Shown one piece after another: positions 7,828 to 15,817 of a stretch of 27,057 nt of DNA. The translations under genes were made by a program, and so were the position numbers. Positions within the stretch are counted from its first letter, which is position 1, and every line of letters begins with the position of its first letter. This DNA comes from Clostridiaceae bacterium (GTDB lineage: Bacteria > Bacillota_A > Clostridia > Clostridiales > Clostridiaceae). The stretch is from assembly GCA_029256485.1 (NCBI GenBank), contig JAQSXU010000039.1:1-27057 (forward strand). Reading direction: 5' to 3'. Below the pieces are notes generated by a model. That model saw only the letters and a list, made by a program, of their open reading frames with translations. It was not told the DNA's origin and did not search any database.

Positions 7828-7866
7828 AAAGCATTGGAATAAATCTTATTCTTATGCTTTATTTTT
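7828..7866 (+). terminator. Terminator of the DUF1836 gene
   Basis: AAAGCAT (7828-7834) pairs with ATGCTTT (7854-7860), extended inward by GGAATAA/TTATTCT with one G-U pair, and is followed by ATTTTT. Confidence 0.75.
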
Positions 7867-7933
7867 GTCATCAGTTCTTCTATGGATTTATTAATATAGG
7901 TATATTTATTTTAATAATACAGATAATTTATTA

Positions 7934-7961
7934 TTGAATTAGTATTTTTTAGAAGTATAGT
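7934..7961 (+). promoter_or_regulatory. Candidate promoter of the arc operon
   Basis: TTGAAT (7934-7939) and TATAGT (7956-7961) with 16 bp spacing lie 71 bp before the arcC start. No clear cre, ArgR or FNR-type site was recognised nearby. Confidence 0.4.
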
Positions 7962-8032
7962 ATAGACAAAATTAGATTTTTTTGCTTATAATTAACTGTT
8001 AATAGAAATTGGTTCATGGGGAGGAAATGTTT

Positions 8033-8977
8033 ATGAAAATAGTATTAGCTTTGGGGGGGAATGCTCTTCAGTCAAACCCAAAGGATAAAAGTGCTGCTGG
8101 GCAATTAGAGACATGCAAGGAAACAGCTAAGTCAATTATAGATTTGATAGAGCAAGGAAACTCAATTGCAATTGTTCACGGAAATGGACCTCAAGTGGGT
8201 CAAATATTAGGCAGTGTAGAAACTGCTCATAAATCAGACAACTCAAATGTATTATTTCCATTCGATGTATGCGGTGCATTTTCCCAGGGATATATAGGGT
8301 ATCATCTTCAAAATGCAATTGAAGAGGAATTACTTAGAAGAAATATTAGAAAACCTGTAGGAACAGTTATAACTCAGGTATTAGTTGATAAGAATGACTA
8401 CGGCTTTAAGAATCCAACAAAGCCAATAGGTTCATTTTATAGTAAAGATGAGGCAGATTCTTTAGCACGAGAAAAAGGATATGTTATGAAGGAAGATGCT
8501 GGCAGAGGATATAGAAGGGTAGTTCCATCTCCAAAGCCAATTGACGTTATAGAAAAGGATATTATTAAGGACTTATTTGAAACAGGTAAAATAGTTATAT
8601 CCTGCGGCGGCGGAGGAATACCAGTGGTTAAAGAGGATAACTTAGTTAAAGGTGTAGCCGCAGTAATAGATAAAGATTTTGCTGCAGAAAAACTGGCAGA
8701 AATACTTGACGCAGACATGCTTTTAATACTAACAGCTGTAGAGAAGGTTAGTATTAATTTTAATTCCCCTAATGAAAAAAAGTTGGATTTCATAACATTA
8801 AATCACCTGGATAAATATATAGAAGAAAAACAATTTGCTCCTGGAAGTATGTTGCCTAAGGTAGAAGCTTGTAAAAAATTTGTAGAATTTGATAAAGACA
8901 AAATTGCAGTTATAGCTTCACTATCAAAAGCAAAAGAAGCTATAAATGGACTTTCAGGAACTAAAATAATAAAATAA
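8033..8977 (+). CDS. arcC: Carbamate kinase
   Basis: Last enzyme of the arginine deiminase route: carbamoyl phosphate plus ADP gives ATP, CO2 and ammonia. The amino-acid-kinase fold is clear from LALGGNAL (5-12), VHGNGPQVGQ (47-56), ISCGGGGIPV and VAAVIDKDFAAEKLA in the middle, LTAVEKV, and GSMLPKVEA near the C-terminus. In-frame TTG (8009) and ATG (8027) precede, but GGGGAGG at 8018-8024 is placed 8 nt before the ATG at 8033, giving 314 residues, the usual size. It leads an operon with arcA and arcB; the order C-A-B differs from the A-B-C order of many other bacteria, and no arcD antiporter is adjacent. Confidence 0.95.
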   Translation: MKIVLALGGNALQSNPKDKSAAGQLETCKETAKSIIDLIEQGNSIAIVHGNGPQVGQILGSVETAHKSDNSNVLFPFDVCGAFSQGYIGYHLQNAIEEELLRRNIRKPVGTVITQVLVDKNDYGFKNPTKPIGSFYSKDEADSLAREKGYVMKEDAGRGYRRVVPSPKPIDVIEKDIIKDLFETGKIVISCGGGGIPVVKEDNLVKGVAAVIDKDFAAEKLAEILDADMLLILTAVEKVSINFNSPNEKKLDFITLNHLDKYIEEKQFAPGSMLPKVEACKKFVEFDKDKIAVIASLSKAKEAINGLSGTKIIK

Positions 8978-9064
8978 TTAACCAAACCTAAAATGTTAAA
9001 TCATTATAAAGGGGGGATAAACCTGCTTTTTAATTTTATGTTGAATTTTAAGGAGTAGTAATCT

Positions 9065-10270
9065 ATGGATAAAAAATATATAAATGTTTATTCTGAAATT
9101 GGAAAATTGAAAACAGTACTTTTACATAGACCTGGCGGAGAAATTGAAAATTTAATTCCAGAGTACTTAGATAGACTATTATTTGATGATATACCATTTT
9201 TAAAAGTTGCTAGAGAGGAACATGACAACTTTGCCAATGTGTTCAAAAAAAATGGAGTTCAAGTAGAATATTTGGAAAGTTTGACGGCAGAAGCTATCAA
9301 TAATAAAGAAGTTAAGGAAAAATTTGTCCATGAGGTTATTGTGGAGAGTCTTTCTCATCATAATGATTACATAGAACCATTGAAGAAATATTTATTGTCA
9401 ATGGAAAACAAAGAAATGGTAGACAAAATAATGGCTGGAATCAGAAAAAAGGATTTAGGAATTAATGAAGATTTTGATGATTATCCATTTGTTATGGATC
9501 CAATGCCAAATTTGTATTTTACAAGAGACCCATTTGCATCAATTGGAAAGGGAATATCTCTAAATTCTATGAGAACTGAAACTAGGAAAAGAGAAACTAT
9601 TTTTGGGAAATATATATTTAAGTATCATCCAAGTTTTATGAATTCTAATATACCATTATGGTACGATAGAAATGAAAGGTTTTCAATTGAGGGTGGGGAT
9701 GAACTTGTATTGTCCAAGGATGTAATTGCAATTGGAAACAGTGAAAGAACTGATGATAAGGCAGCAATAAAGATAGCTAAAAATATATTTGAAAATGGTG
9801 ACAGTTTTAAAATTGTATTACTTTTTGATATACCTAAAATAAGAGCTTTTATGCATTTAGATACTGTATTTACAATGGTTGATTATGATAAGTTTACTAT
9901 TCATAAGGGTATTGAGGGCCAGCTTAGAGTTACTGCAATAACATATAACCATAAAGACCAGGAAATTGTGTTAAATGAGGAAACAGGGAGTTTGGAAAAA
10001 ATACTTTCAAAATATCTAGGAAAAGATATTACTTTAATTAGGTGCGGCGGCGGAGATAAAATTATCTCCGGCAGAGAGCAGTGGAATGACGGCTCAAATA
10101 CGCTGGCACTGGAACCAGGAAAAGTTATTACTTATGAGAGAAACTATGTAACAAATGAAATCTTAGAAAAAAATAATGTAAAAGTTATTGCTATTCCTTC
10201 ATCTGAGCTTTCTAGAGGAAGAGGCGGCCCAAGATGTATGAGTATGCCCCTTTATAGAGATGACTTATAA
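9065..10270 (+). CDS. arcA: Arginine deiminase
   Basis: Hydrolyses arginine to citrulline and ammonia, the first step of fermentative arginine use. The guanidino-modifying enzyme fold is evident: [10 protein letters not shown] (149-158), the substrate-binding EGGDEL (Glu209 to Leu214), the general base His264 in FMHLDTVF, and the nucleophile Cys391 in [10 protein letters not shown] close to the C-terminus. At 401 residues it is full length. AAGGAG (9050-9055) is 9 nt before the ATG. The 87-bp gap after arcC contains a second strong purine site, AAAGGGGGGAT at 9008-9017, with no ORF of normal size behind it. arcB follows after 28 nt. Confidence 0.97.
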   Translation: MDKKYINVYSEIGKLKTVLLHRPGGEIENLIPEYLDRLLFDDIPFLKVAREEHDNFANVFKKNGVQVEYLESLTAEAINNKEVKEKFVHEVIVESLSHHNDYIEPLKKYLLSMENKEMVDKIMAGIRKKDLGINEDFDDYPFVMDPMPNLYFTRDPFASIGKGISLNSMRTETRKRETIFGKYIFKYHPSFMNSNIPLWYDRNERFSIEGGDELVLSKDVIAIGNSERTDDKAAIKIAKNIFENGDSFKIVLLFDIPKIRAFMHLDTVFTMVDYDKFTIHKGIEGQLRVTAITYNHKDQEIVLNEETGSLEKILSKYLGKDITLIRCGGGDKIISGREQWNDGSNTLALEPGKVITYERNYVTNEILEKNNVKVIAIPSSELSRGRGGPRCMSMPLYRDDL

Positions 10271-10298
10271 AAATAATATTTAAAAGGAGAGAATAATT

Positions 10299-11300
10299 AT
10301 GGCATTTAATTTAAGAAATAGGAGCTTTTTAACATTAATGGACTTTTCACCAAAGGAAATTAACTTCATGCTTGATTTGGCTAAAGAATTAAAAAGAGCA
10401 AAATATACAGGAACAGAACAGCAGAAATTAAAAGGTAAAAACATTGTTTTATTATTTGAGAAAGACTCCACAAGAACAAGATGTTCCTTTGAGGTTGCAG
10501 CTTTAGATCAGGGAGCACATGTAACTTATCTTGGACCTACAGGAAGCCAGATGGGCAAGAAGGAATCAATTCCTGATACAGCCAGAGTTCTAGGAAGAAT
10601 GTATGACGGAATAGAATACAGAGGGTTTGCTCAATCAACAGTGGAAGACCTAGCTAAATATTCAGGAGTACCTGTTTGGAATGGACTTACAGATGCAGAC
10701 CATCCAACACAAGTACTTGCAGATTTCCTAACAATTCAAGAGCATATAGATAAACCATTAAATAAGATAGTATTTGTATATTCAGGGGATGGAAGAAATA
10801 ATGTAGCTAATGCACTTATGATTGGTGCATCAAAAATGGGAATGGACTTTAGAATAATTTCACCAAAAGAGCTATTCCCAGCAGAAGAGCTGCTTAAAAA
10901 ATGCAAAGAAGTTGCAAAGGAAACAGGAGCAAAAATAACATGCACAGACAATGTAACTGAAGGTGTTAAAGATGCAGATGTAATATATACAGATGTATGG
11001 GTATCCATGGGAGAACCAGATGAAGTTTGGGCAAGCAGAATAAAGCTTTTAAAACCATATCAAGTCAATGCTGAAATGCTCAAGTTAACAGGAAATCCTA
11101 AGGTTATTTTTGAACACTGCTTACCAGCATTTCATGACTTAAAGACAAAGGTTGGTAAGAGCATAAATGAAAAATTTGGCTTAACAGCTATGGAAGTAAC
11201 TGACGAAGTATTTGAAGGAGAACATTCAGTAGTATTTGATGAAGCTGAGAACAGAATGCATACAATAAAAGCTGTAATGGTTGCTACTTTAGGGCAATAG
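10299..11300 (+). CDS. arcB: Ornithine carbamoyltransferase, catabolic
   Basis: In this setting it works toward phosphorolysis: citrulline plus phosphate gives ornithine and carbamoyl phosphate, which arcC then uses to make ATP. The family signatures are all present: the carbamoyl-phosphate site STRTR (57-61), HPTQ (135-138), DVWVSMGE and the ornithine-site HCLP (273-276). Length, 333 residues, is typical. AAGGAGA (10284-10290) is 8 nt before the ATG. Position as last gene of the arcC-arcA-arcB operon, with a strong hairpin after it, argues for the catabolic arcB role rather than biosynthetic argF, although sequence alone does not decide this. Confidence 0.95.
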   Translation: MAFNLRNRSFLTLMDFSPKEINFMLDLAKELKRAKYTGTEQQKLKGKNIVLLFEKDSTRTRCSFEVAALDQGAHVTYLGPTGSQMGKKESIPDTARVLGRMYDGIEYRGFAQSTVEDLAKYSGVPVWNGLTDADHPTQVLADFLTIQEHIDKPLNKIVFVYSGDGRNNVANALMIGASKMGMDFRIISPKELFPAEELLKKCKEVAKETGAKITCTDNVTEGVKDADVIYTDVWVSMGEPDEVWASRIKLLKPYQVNAEMLKLTGNPKVIFEHCLPAFHDLKTKVGKSINEKFGLTAMEVTDEVFEGEHSVVFDEAENRMHTIKAVMVATLGQ

Positions 11301-11310
11301 AAGTTGAATT

Positions 11311-11350
11311 ATAATAGCCTCAAAATATATAAGTATTTTGGGGTTATTAT
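11311..11350 (+). terminator. Terminator of the arc operon
   Basis: A 17-bp stem (11311-11327 with 11334-11350, two G-U pairs) encloses a 6-nt loop. The T run behind it is interrupted (TTATTAAATTTT). Confidence 0.7.
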
Positions 11351-11429
11351 TTATTAAATTTTATGTAATAAAAAGTCTAAATAATGTATAATAATTATGG
11401 AATTAATGTGTACTTTAGGGGGGAATTCA

Positions 11430-12443
11430 ATGGAATTTATTATAGATTTATTTAAAAAGGAAGCAACTAAGGAAATATCTGTATTTTTATTGATCATTTT
11501 GTTTTTTTATTCAATGAAAAAAATGCTAAACTTATTTCTATTAACATTTTTATTTACTTTTCTAATTTATAGTTTGCAGCAATTTATTGTAAAAAAGTTT
11601 TTAGTCAAGAATCGTTTTAATGAGTTGTTTGTTACTATAATATTATACATATTATTAATATCAATGTTTTCATTCTTTATATACAGATATGTACCAATAA
11701 TTATAAATGAAAGTGCAGCACTATTAAATCAACTGTCTACAAGTAAAGGTAATTCAAATGTTGTTATAGTTCAACAATATATTGATAAATACTTTGGACC
11801 CATAGATATAAAGGGATATATAAAGGGTCAAGTGGATTCTTTATTTTTGATGGTTACCAATATTGGGAAAATGGGAATAAATATATTTTTAGCATTTATA
11901 TTAAGCTTATTTTTTATGCTAGAAAAGCAAAAAATAAAACAATTTTTATCTAAATTCAAAACAAGCAGAGTTTCATCAATATATAATTACGTAGAATTTT
12001 TTTGGACAAATTTTTCAAATTCATTTGGTAAGGTTATACAGGCACAGATACTAATCGCAATAATTAATGCAATAATATCTCTAATTATTCTAAGCATTAT
12101 GAGATTTCCTCAAATAATAGCATTAGGATTTATGATATTTATTTGCGGATTAATACCTGTAGCAGGTGTTATAATATCATTGGTGCCGCTATCAATAATA
12201 GCATTCAATATAGGCGGTATAACTAAAGTGGTTTATGTAATGATCATGATTGCTATGCTTCATAGTTTGGAAAGCTATGTTTTAAATCCAAAGCTTATGT
12301 CAGATAAAACTGAACTACCAGTATTTTTTACATTCTTAATACTTATTGTATCAGAACACTTCATGGGTACATGGGGATTGTTATTAGGCATTCCATTAGT
12401 AATGTTTATTTTGGATTTGCTTAAAGTTAATGTAAATCATTGA
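11430..12443 (+). CDS. AI-2E/PerM (YdiK-like) family membrane protein
   Basis: A polytopic membrane protein of the AI-2 exporter superfamily (formerly UPF0118). Members have been tied to AI-2 release or Na+/H+ exchange, so the substrate here is unknown. Membrane segments are seen near residues 15-50 (two close spans), 62-82, 145-165, a group between 205 and 275, and 300-330. The region between about 85 and 140 is soluble. An upstream ATG at 11397 lies before the ribosome binding site; AGGGGGG at 11417-11423 is 6 nt before the ATG at 11430, giving 337 residues. A TATAAT at 11387-11392 may be its -10. The arc terminator lies between it and arcB, so it is probably not part of the arginine pathway. 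Confidence 0.85.
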   Translation: MEFIIDLFKKEATKEISVFLLIILFFYSMKKMLNLFLLTFLFTFLIYSLQQFIVKKFLVKNRFNELFVTIILYILLISMFSFFIYRYVPIIINESAALLNQLSTSKGNSNVVIVQQYIDKYFGPIDIKGYIKGQVDSLFLMVTNIGKMGINIFLAFILSLFFMLEKQKIKQFLSKFKTSRVSSIYNYVEFFWTNFSNSFGKVIQAQILIAIINAIISLIILSIMRFPQIIALGFMIFICGLIPVAGVIISLVPLSIIAFNIGGITKVVYVMIMIAMLHSLESYVLNPKLMSDKTELPVFFTFLILIVSEHFMGTWGLLLGIPLVMFILDLLKVNVNH

Positions 12444-12453
12444 TTAAAAGTTT

Positions 12454-12498
12454 AAAGTTCAAACAACAGATAATATTATTTGCTGTTTGAACTTTTTT
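12454..12498. terminator. Bidirectional terminator between the AI-2E-family gene and ispF
   Basis: AAAGTTCAAACA (12454-12465) pairs with TGTTTGAACTTT (12484-12495), followed by T on the plus strand (to 12498) and a broken T-rich stretch on the minus strand. It separates convergent genes. Confidence 0.82.
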
Positions 12499-12503
12499 AA
12501 TTA

Positions 12504-12980
12504 TTAAACACGTTTTTCAATTAAGCATATACATTGGCTAGATATACCTTGGCCATTACCTGTAAAGCCCAAGCCCTCTTCAGTTGTGGCTTTTACATTT
12601 ATTAGGCCTATATCTATAGCCAGTGCAGAAGAAATATTACTCCTCATTTCTGGAATAAAGGGAGACATTTTAGGTTTTTGGGCTATAATAGTAGCATCTA
12701 TGTTACAAATGATATAATTTGCTTCATCTAAAAGATCTTTAACATATTTAAGTAAAAGTAAACTAGATATACCACTATACTTAGCATCAGTATCAGGGAA
12801 GTGCATACCTATATCCCCTAATGCTGCAGCTCCTAGCAATGAATCCATAATAGCATGGATCAATACATCTGCATCAGAATGCCCTAACAGCCCATTTTCA
12901 TATGGGATAAGCACTCCTCCTAAAATTAATTTTCTATTTTCTACAAGCTTATGAACATCATAACCTAAGCCTACTCTCAT
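12504..12980 (-). CDS. ispF: 2-C-methyl-D-erythritol 2,4-cyclodiphosphate synthase
   Basis: Makes the cyclic diphosphate intermediate of the non-mevalonate isoprenoid pathway, releasing CMP. The 158-residue protein shows the metal ligands Asp8 and His10 in GYDVH and His42 in LIHAIMD, plus GHSDADV (33-39), GDIGMHFPD and the CMP-binding signature [10 protein letters not shown] near the C-terminus. On the minus strand a GAGGTGA site (plus 12985-12991) precedes the ATG. No other isoprenoid gene is adjacent. It may be read partly from the promoter of the small gene at 13077-13247, since only a modest hairpin lies between them. Confidence 0.95.
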   Translation of the reverse strand: MRVGLGYDVHKLVENRKLILGGVLIPYENGLLGHSDADVLIHAIMDSLLGAAALGDIGMHFPDTDAKYSGISSLLLLKYVKDLLDEANYIICNIDATIIAQKPKMSPFIPEMRSNISSALAIDIGLINVKATTEEGLGFTGNGQGISSQCICLIEKRV

Positions 12981-13020
12981 AGTATCACCTCAATAATAGT
13001 ATATAAATAGTTTACCATAA

Positions 13021-13052
13021 ATAAAGAAGAACACAAAAATAAATATGTGTTC
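13021..13052 (-). terminator. Possible terminator of the small gene
   Basis: GAACACA (13029-13035) and TGTGTTC (13046-13052) form a 7-bp stem; on the minus strand it is followed by TTCTTTAT. It lies 25 bp past the stop of the 56-codon gene. Confidence 0.5.
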
Positions 13053-13076
13053 CGTAAGCAGATGTTAATATTTATA

Positions 13077-13247
13077 TTATTTTACCGAATGCATCTTATT
13101 GTTATTGTTTTTATAATTATTTTCCTTATTGAAAATCTTATAAAAAATGATGGCTAATTTGTAAATCAAAATATTAAAGAAATTATTTTTTTTAATCTTC
13201 CTCTTATTTTTTGTGGAGAAGTCAACATAGATAACGTTATTTTTCAT
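13077..13247 (-). CDS. Small basic protein, 56 residues, unknown function
   Basis: I do not recognise this protein. It begins MKNNVIYVDFSTKNKRKIKK, a short hydrophobic strand then a very basic stretch, continues with a mildly hydrophobic segment (FFNILIYKLAIIFYKIF, about residues 23-39) and ends in an Asn/Lys-rich tail. The middle segment could be an amphipathic or membrane-associated helix. AGGAGG (plus 13258-13263) stands 10 nt before the ATG. Upstream on the same strand are TTAACA and TATTAT exactly 17 bp apart (plus 13306-13311 and 13283-13288) with an extended TGA before the -10, and a hairpin follows the stop. Complete transcription and translation signals around a short frame argue that it is real, but low complexity leaves doubt. 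Confidence 0.55.
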   Translation of the reverse strand: MKNNVIYVDFSTKNKRKIKKNNFFNILIYKLAIIFYKIFNKENNYKNNNNKMHSVK

Positions 13248-13282
13248 AGGCTAACATCCTCCTAAATCCATATTTTAATATA

Positions 13283-13311
13283 ATAATATCATAATAATAA
13301 TGAATTGTTAA
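13283..13311 (-). promoter_or_regulatory. Promoter of the 56-codon gene
   Basis: TTAACA (plus 13306-13311), 17-bp spacer, TATTAT (plus 13283-13288) preceded by TGA, an extended -10. Predicted start near 13276, about 30 nt before the start codon. Confidence 0.5.
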
Positions 13312-13334
13312 GAATTTTCTAAATAAAATAAAAA

Positions 13335-13376
13335 TTACAGAGAATTAAAAAAAATATATCATTTTATTCTCTGTAA
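13335..13376. repeat. 11-bp perfect inverted repeat
   Basis: TTACAGAGAAT (13335-13345) and ATTCTCTGTAA (13366-13376) are separated by 20 nt. On the minus strand the stem is followed by TTTTTATTTTATTT, as in a terminator, but no minus-strand gene was found before it. Confidence 0.6.
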
Positions 13377-13461
13377 GATGAGGATATTTTAAAGTTGGCT
13401 TACAAGTTATACTAGTATAATATAAAAAAAAAATAAAAATGTGATAAAAGTTACTAACAAT

Positions 13462-13854
13462 ATATCCACAACATTGTGGATAATGTTTATAATAATTAAA
13501 TTAAATAGGACATATTTATGAAATTTAAGGCTTATATTTATGCTCTTTGCCTAAAAATCTGAATAATAATTTATAAGTGTGGAGAATTAACACTACTTAC
13601 ACAAGTTATGCACATGGTAAATGTGGACAATGTTGATAACTATGAAAAATTGATTTTATAAATGTATTTACTATTTGCACCTAAAAACAAGGAGGAATAC
13701 AATTATAAACTGGAAAATGCTGAAATATCGATTTCCACAATTAACCATTATCCGTAAAAGATGTTTTACAAGATTATTTAAAAAAGAGTTAAATAATGAT
13801 TATTATATAAAAATAACAAGTTATGCACATGCAACTTGTGGATAATGTGAATAA
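13462..13854. promoter_or_regulatory. Dense DnaA-box cluster
   Basis: Perfect matches to TTATNCACA, either strand: TGTGGATAA 13475-13483, TTATGCACA 13606-13614 and 13821-13829, TGTGGATAA 13837-13845, TGTGAATAA 13846-13854. One-mismatch sites: 13462-13470, 13578-13586 and 13622-13630. The 16-mer ACAAGTTATGCACATG occurs twice (13601-13616 and 13816-13831). ACAAGTT and AACTTGT also form a dyad at 13816-13839. Very AT-rich sequence follows to 13935. The rest of the 13377-13963 gap shows only a weak ORF at 13717-13845. Confidence 0.65.
13717..13845 (+). other. Weak short ORF, possibly decayed or non-AUG started
   Basis: A 42-residue frame (starts MLKYRFPQLTIIRK) ends inside the DnaA-box cluster. 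A perfect AAGGAGG sits at 13689-13695, too far (21 nt) from its ATG but well placed for in-frame ATT (13702) or ATA (13705) codons. It may be a gene that lost its ATG, or chance. Confidence 0.2.
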
Positions 13855-13963
13855 CTTATTAAACAATGCATTAAATTTTTGTAACTTAACATAATATTAT
13901 ATATATTAAATTTGTATTATAATAATTATAGCAAATGAAAAAATTAGATTAGGGAGTGATTAT

Positions 13964-14875
13964 TTGAAGTTAAGGAATATATTGATAATTATAGCGTGTA
14001 TTTTGGCACTAGGTATAGGGGTTTCATATACAATTGTACATTCTACTGCAGAAAAAGCCCAAAAAGATATGTCTTTAAGTATAAGCAAATCTGATGAAGT
14101 AAAAAAAACTGATGAAAAAGCTGTAGATGTGAAGAAAAAGGAAACCAGCCAAGAAAAAAAGGATAGGGTTTTTAAGGATGGCAATTTGATTTATAACGAT
14201 AGAGGTATACCAGTTCTCATGTATCATTCTATTGATTATGAAAAGAACAATCCATTAAGAATTCCTAAGGAACAATTTAAAGAGCAAATGCAGTATTTAA
14301 AGGATAATGGATATACTACATTAACCTTAAATGAGTTATATAGTTTTCTTGAAAATAATACTCCAGTACCAGATAAATCAGTAGCTTTAACATTTGATGA
14401 CGGTTATGCTGATAATTATACTAATGCTTTTCCAATAATAAAAGAATTTGGTTTTAAGGCAACAGTGTTTATGATTACTAATACTGTAGATAAAAACAGG
14501 GCATATTTAAATAGTTCTCAGCTTAAGGAAATGGATGAATATGGATTTGACGTAGAAAGCCATACTTTAGACCATGAGGAATTAAATAAAGAAAGCTATA
14601 AGCAACAGTTAAATGAGTTAAATGAGTCAAAATTATTTTTGGAAAAATTATTGAATAAGCAAGTGAAATATATAGCATATCCAGTAGGAAAATATAATAA
14701 AGAAACTGTTAAAGCTGCAAAAGAAGCGGGGTATAAAATGGCCTTTACAACAAACGGAACTTGGTCTGATAAAACAGATGGAATTTATACTTTAGATAGA
14801 GTATATATAAGTGAAGAAGCACCTAAAACAGAATTTATAAGAAGATTAACTAATAGAAATTATAATAAGGAGTAA
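13964..14875 (+). CDS. Membrane-anchored polysaccharide deacetylase (CE4)
   Basis: A carbohydrate esterase family 4 enzyme that should remove acetyl groups from N-acetylated sugars at the cell surface, most likely peptidoglycan or a wall polymer. An N-terminal membrane anchor (about residues 5-24) is followed by a charged linker (30-70), the entry motif IPVLMYHSI (82-90), motif 1 TFDDGY with the base Asp145 and metal ligand Asp146, and motif 2 SHTLDH with His200 and His204, then YPVGKYN and AFTTNGT. The start is TTG at 13964, 8 nt downstream of AGGGAG (13951-13956); no ATG fits. The gene directly downstream is a close paralogue. A possible promoter is TTGTAA-17-TATATT (13879-13907). Confidence 0.9.
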   Translation: MKLRNILIIIACILALGIGVSYTIVHSTAEKAQKDMSLSISKSDEVKKTDEKAVDVKKKETSQEKKDRVFKDGNLIYNDRGIPVLMYHSIDYEKNNPLRIPKEQFKEQMQYLKDNGYTTLTLNELYSFLENNTPVPDKSVALTFDDGYADNYTNAFPIIKEFGFKATVFMITNTVDKNRAYLNSSQLKEMDEYGFDVESHTLDHEELNKESYKQQLNELNESKLFLEKLLNKQVKYIAYPVGKYNKETVKAAKEAGYKMAFTTNGTWSDKTDGIYTLDRVYISEEAPKTEFIRRLTNRNYNKE

Positions 14876-14949
14876 GTGAAAATATTGTTATAAATAAATA
14901 TAAACTATAATATAAATCTAATTGTATAAAGTATTTAAGGGGTTAATTA

Positions 14950-15774
14950 ATGAGGGGGTTAATTAGAAGACAATCAATAGGAATATATATAATAATATTG
15001 ATATTATGTATAGTCTGCATAATATCAGCAAGAGATTTAAATTTTAGCTCCAGAAGGGATTCAAAGAGTATTAAATATAATAATAATGGTATTCCAGTGT
15101 TAATGTATCACTCTATAAAAAACGATAAAACCAATCCGCTTGTTGTACAGCCGGAAGTGTTTAAAGATCAAATGAAGTACTTAAAAGATAATGGTTACAC
15201 TACTTTATCTATGAGTGAATTATTTAACTTCATGAAATACAATAAGGAAGTCCCACAGAAGTCGGTTGTTATAACATTTGACGATGGATATGAGGATAAT
15301 TTTATAAATGCATATCCTATATTGAGACATTATAATTTAAAAGCAACTATTTTTATAATTACAGATTTATGCAACCAAGGCGGCCTATATATAAAATTTC
15401 CACAGCTGAAAGAGATGATAAACAACGGAATAGAAATTGGAAGTCATACTTTAGATCATAGTAAGTTAAATAAGCTAACTTATGATGAACAGTTATATAA
15501 TTTAAAGCAATCAAAAAAAATTATAGATGAAAAGTTAGGTATCAATTGTAAATATTTATCATATCCATATGGAGAATATAATAAGGTTACCATTAATGCT
15601 TTAAAGGAAGCTGGGTATAAAATGGCATTTACAACAAAGGGAAAATGGGCCTATAAATCTAATGGAATATTTACGTTAAATAGAATATATATAGGTGGGT
15701 TACTAACAATGAACGAATTTAAACAAAGAGTAACTAATCCTACATATTTGGATTTAACTTGGTTTTTGCATTAA
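14950..15774 (+). CDS. Polysaccharide deacetylase (CE4), tandem paralogue
   Basis: A second CE4 deacetylase, evidently a tandem duplicate of the preceding gene: both share GIPVLMYHSI, MKYLKDNGYTTL-type spacing, TFDDGY (here Asp111 and Asp112), SHTLDH (His166 and His170) and EAGYKMAFTT. It differs in having a shorter linker after its N-terminal anchor (about residues 9-27), so the catalytic domain would sit nearer the membrane. The C-terminus (TNPTYLDLTWFLH) also diverges. AAGGGG lies about 7 nt before the ATG at 14950. It lies 74 bp after its paralogue with no terminator between, so co-transcription is likely. Substrate unknown. Confidence 0.9.
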   Translation: MRGLIRRQSIGIYIIILILCIVCIISARDLNFSSRRDSKSIKYNNNGIPVLMYHSIKNDKTNPLVVQPEVFKDQMKYLKDNGYTTLSMSELFNFMKYNKEVPQKSVVITFDDGYEDNFINAYPILRHYNLKATIFIITDLCNQGGLYIKFPQLKEMINNGIEIGSHTLDHSKLNKLTYDEQLYNLKQSKKIIDEKLGINCKYLSYPYGEYNKVTINALKEAGYKMAFTTKGKWAYKSNGIFTLNRIYIGGLLTMNEFKQRVTNPTYLDLTWFLH

Positions 15775-15781
15775 GAATATG

Positions 15782-15817
15782 CAGAAGAAACTTCACCTGG
15801 AAGCTTCTTCTGTTTTT
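15782..15817 (+). terminator. Terminator of the deacetylase pair
   Basis: CAGAAGAA (15782-15789) pairs with TTCTTCTG (15805-15812), followed by TTTTT. The right arm lies inside the 3' end of the convergent rluF gene; the minus strand has no T run after the stem. Confidence 0.75.

Noticed and set aside
12981..13963. A plasmid or chromosomal replication origin
   Set aside because: DnaA boxes and AT-rich DNA are present, but no dnaA, dnaN, rpmH or replication initiator gene adjoins it, so only a DnaA-box cluster is claimed.
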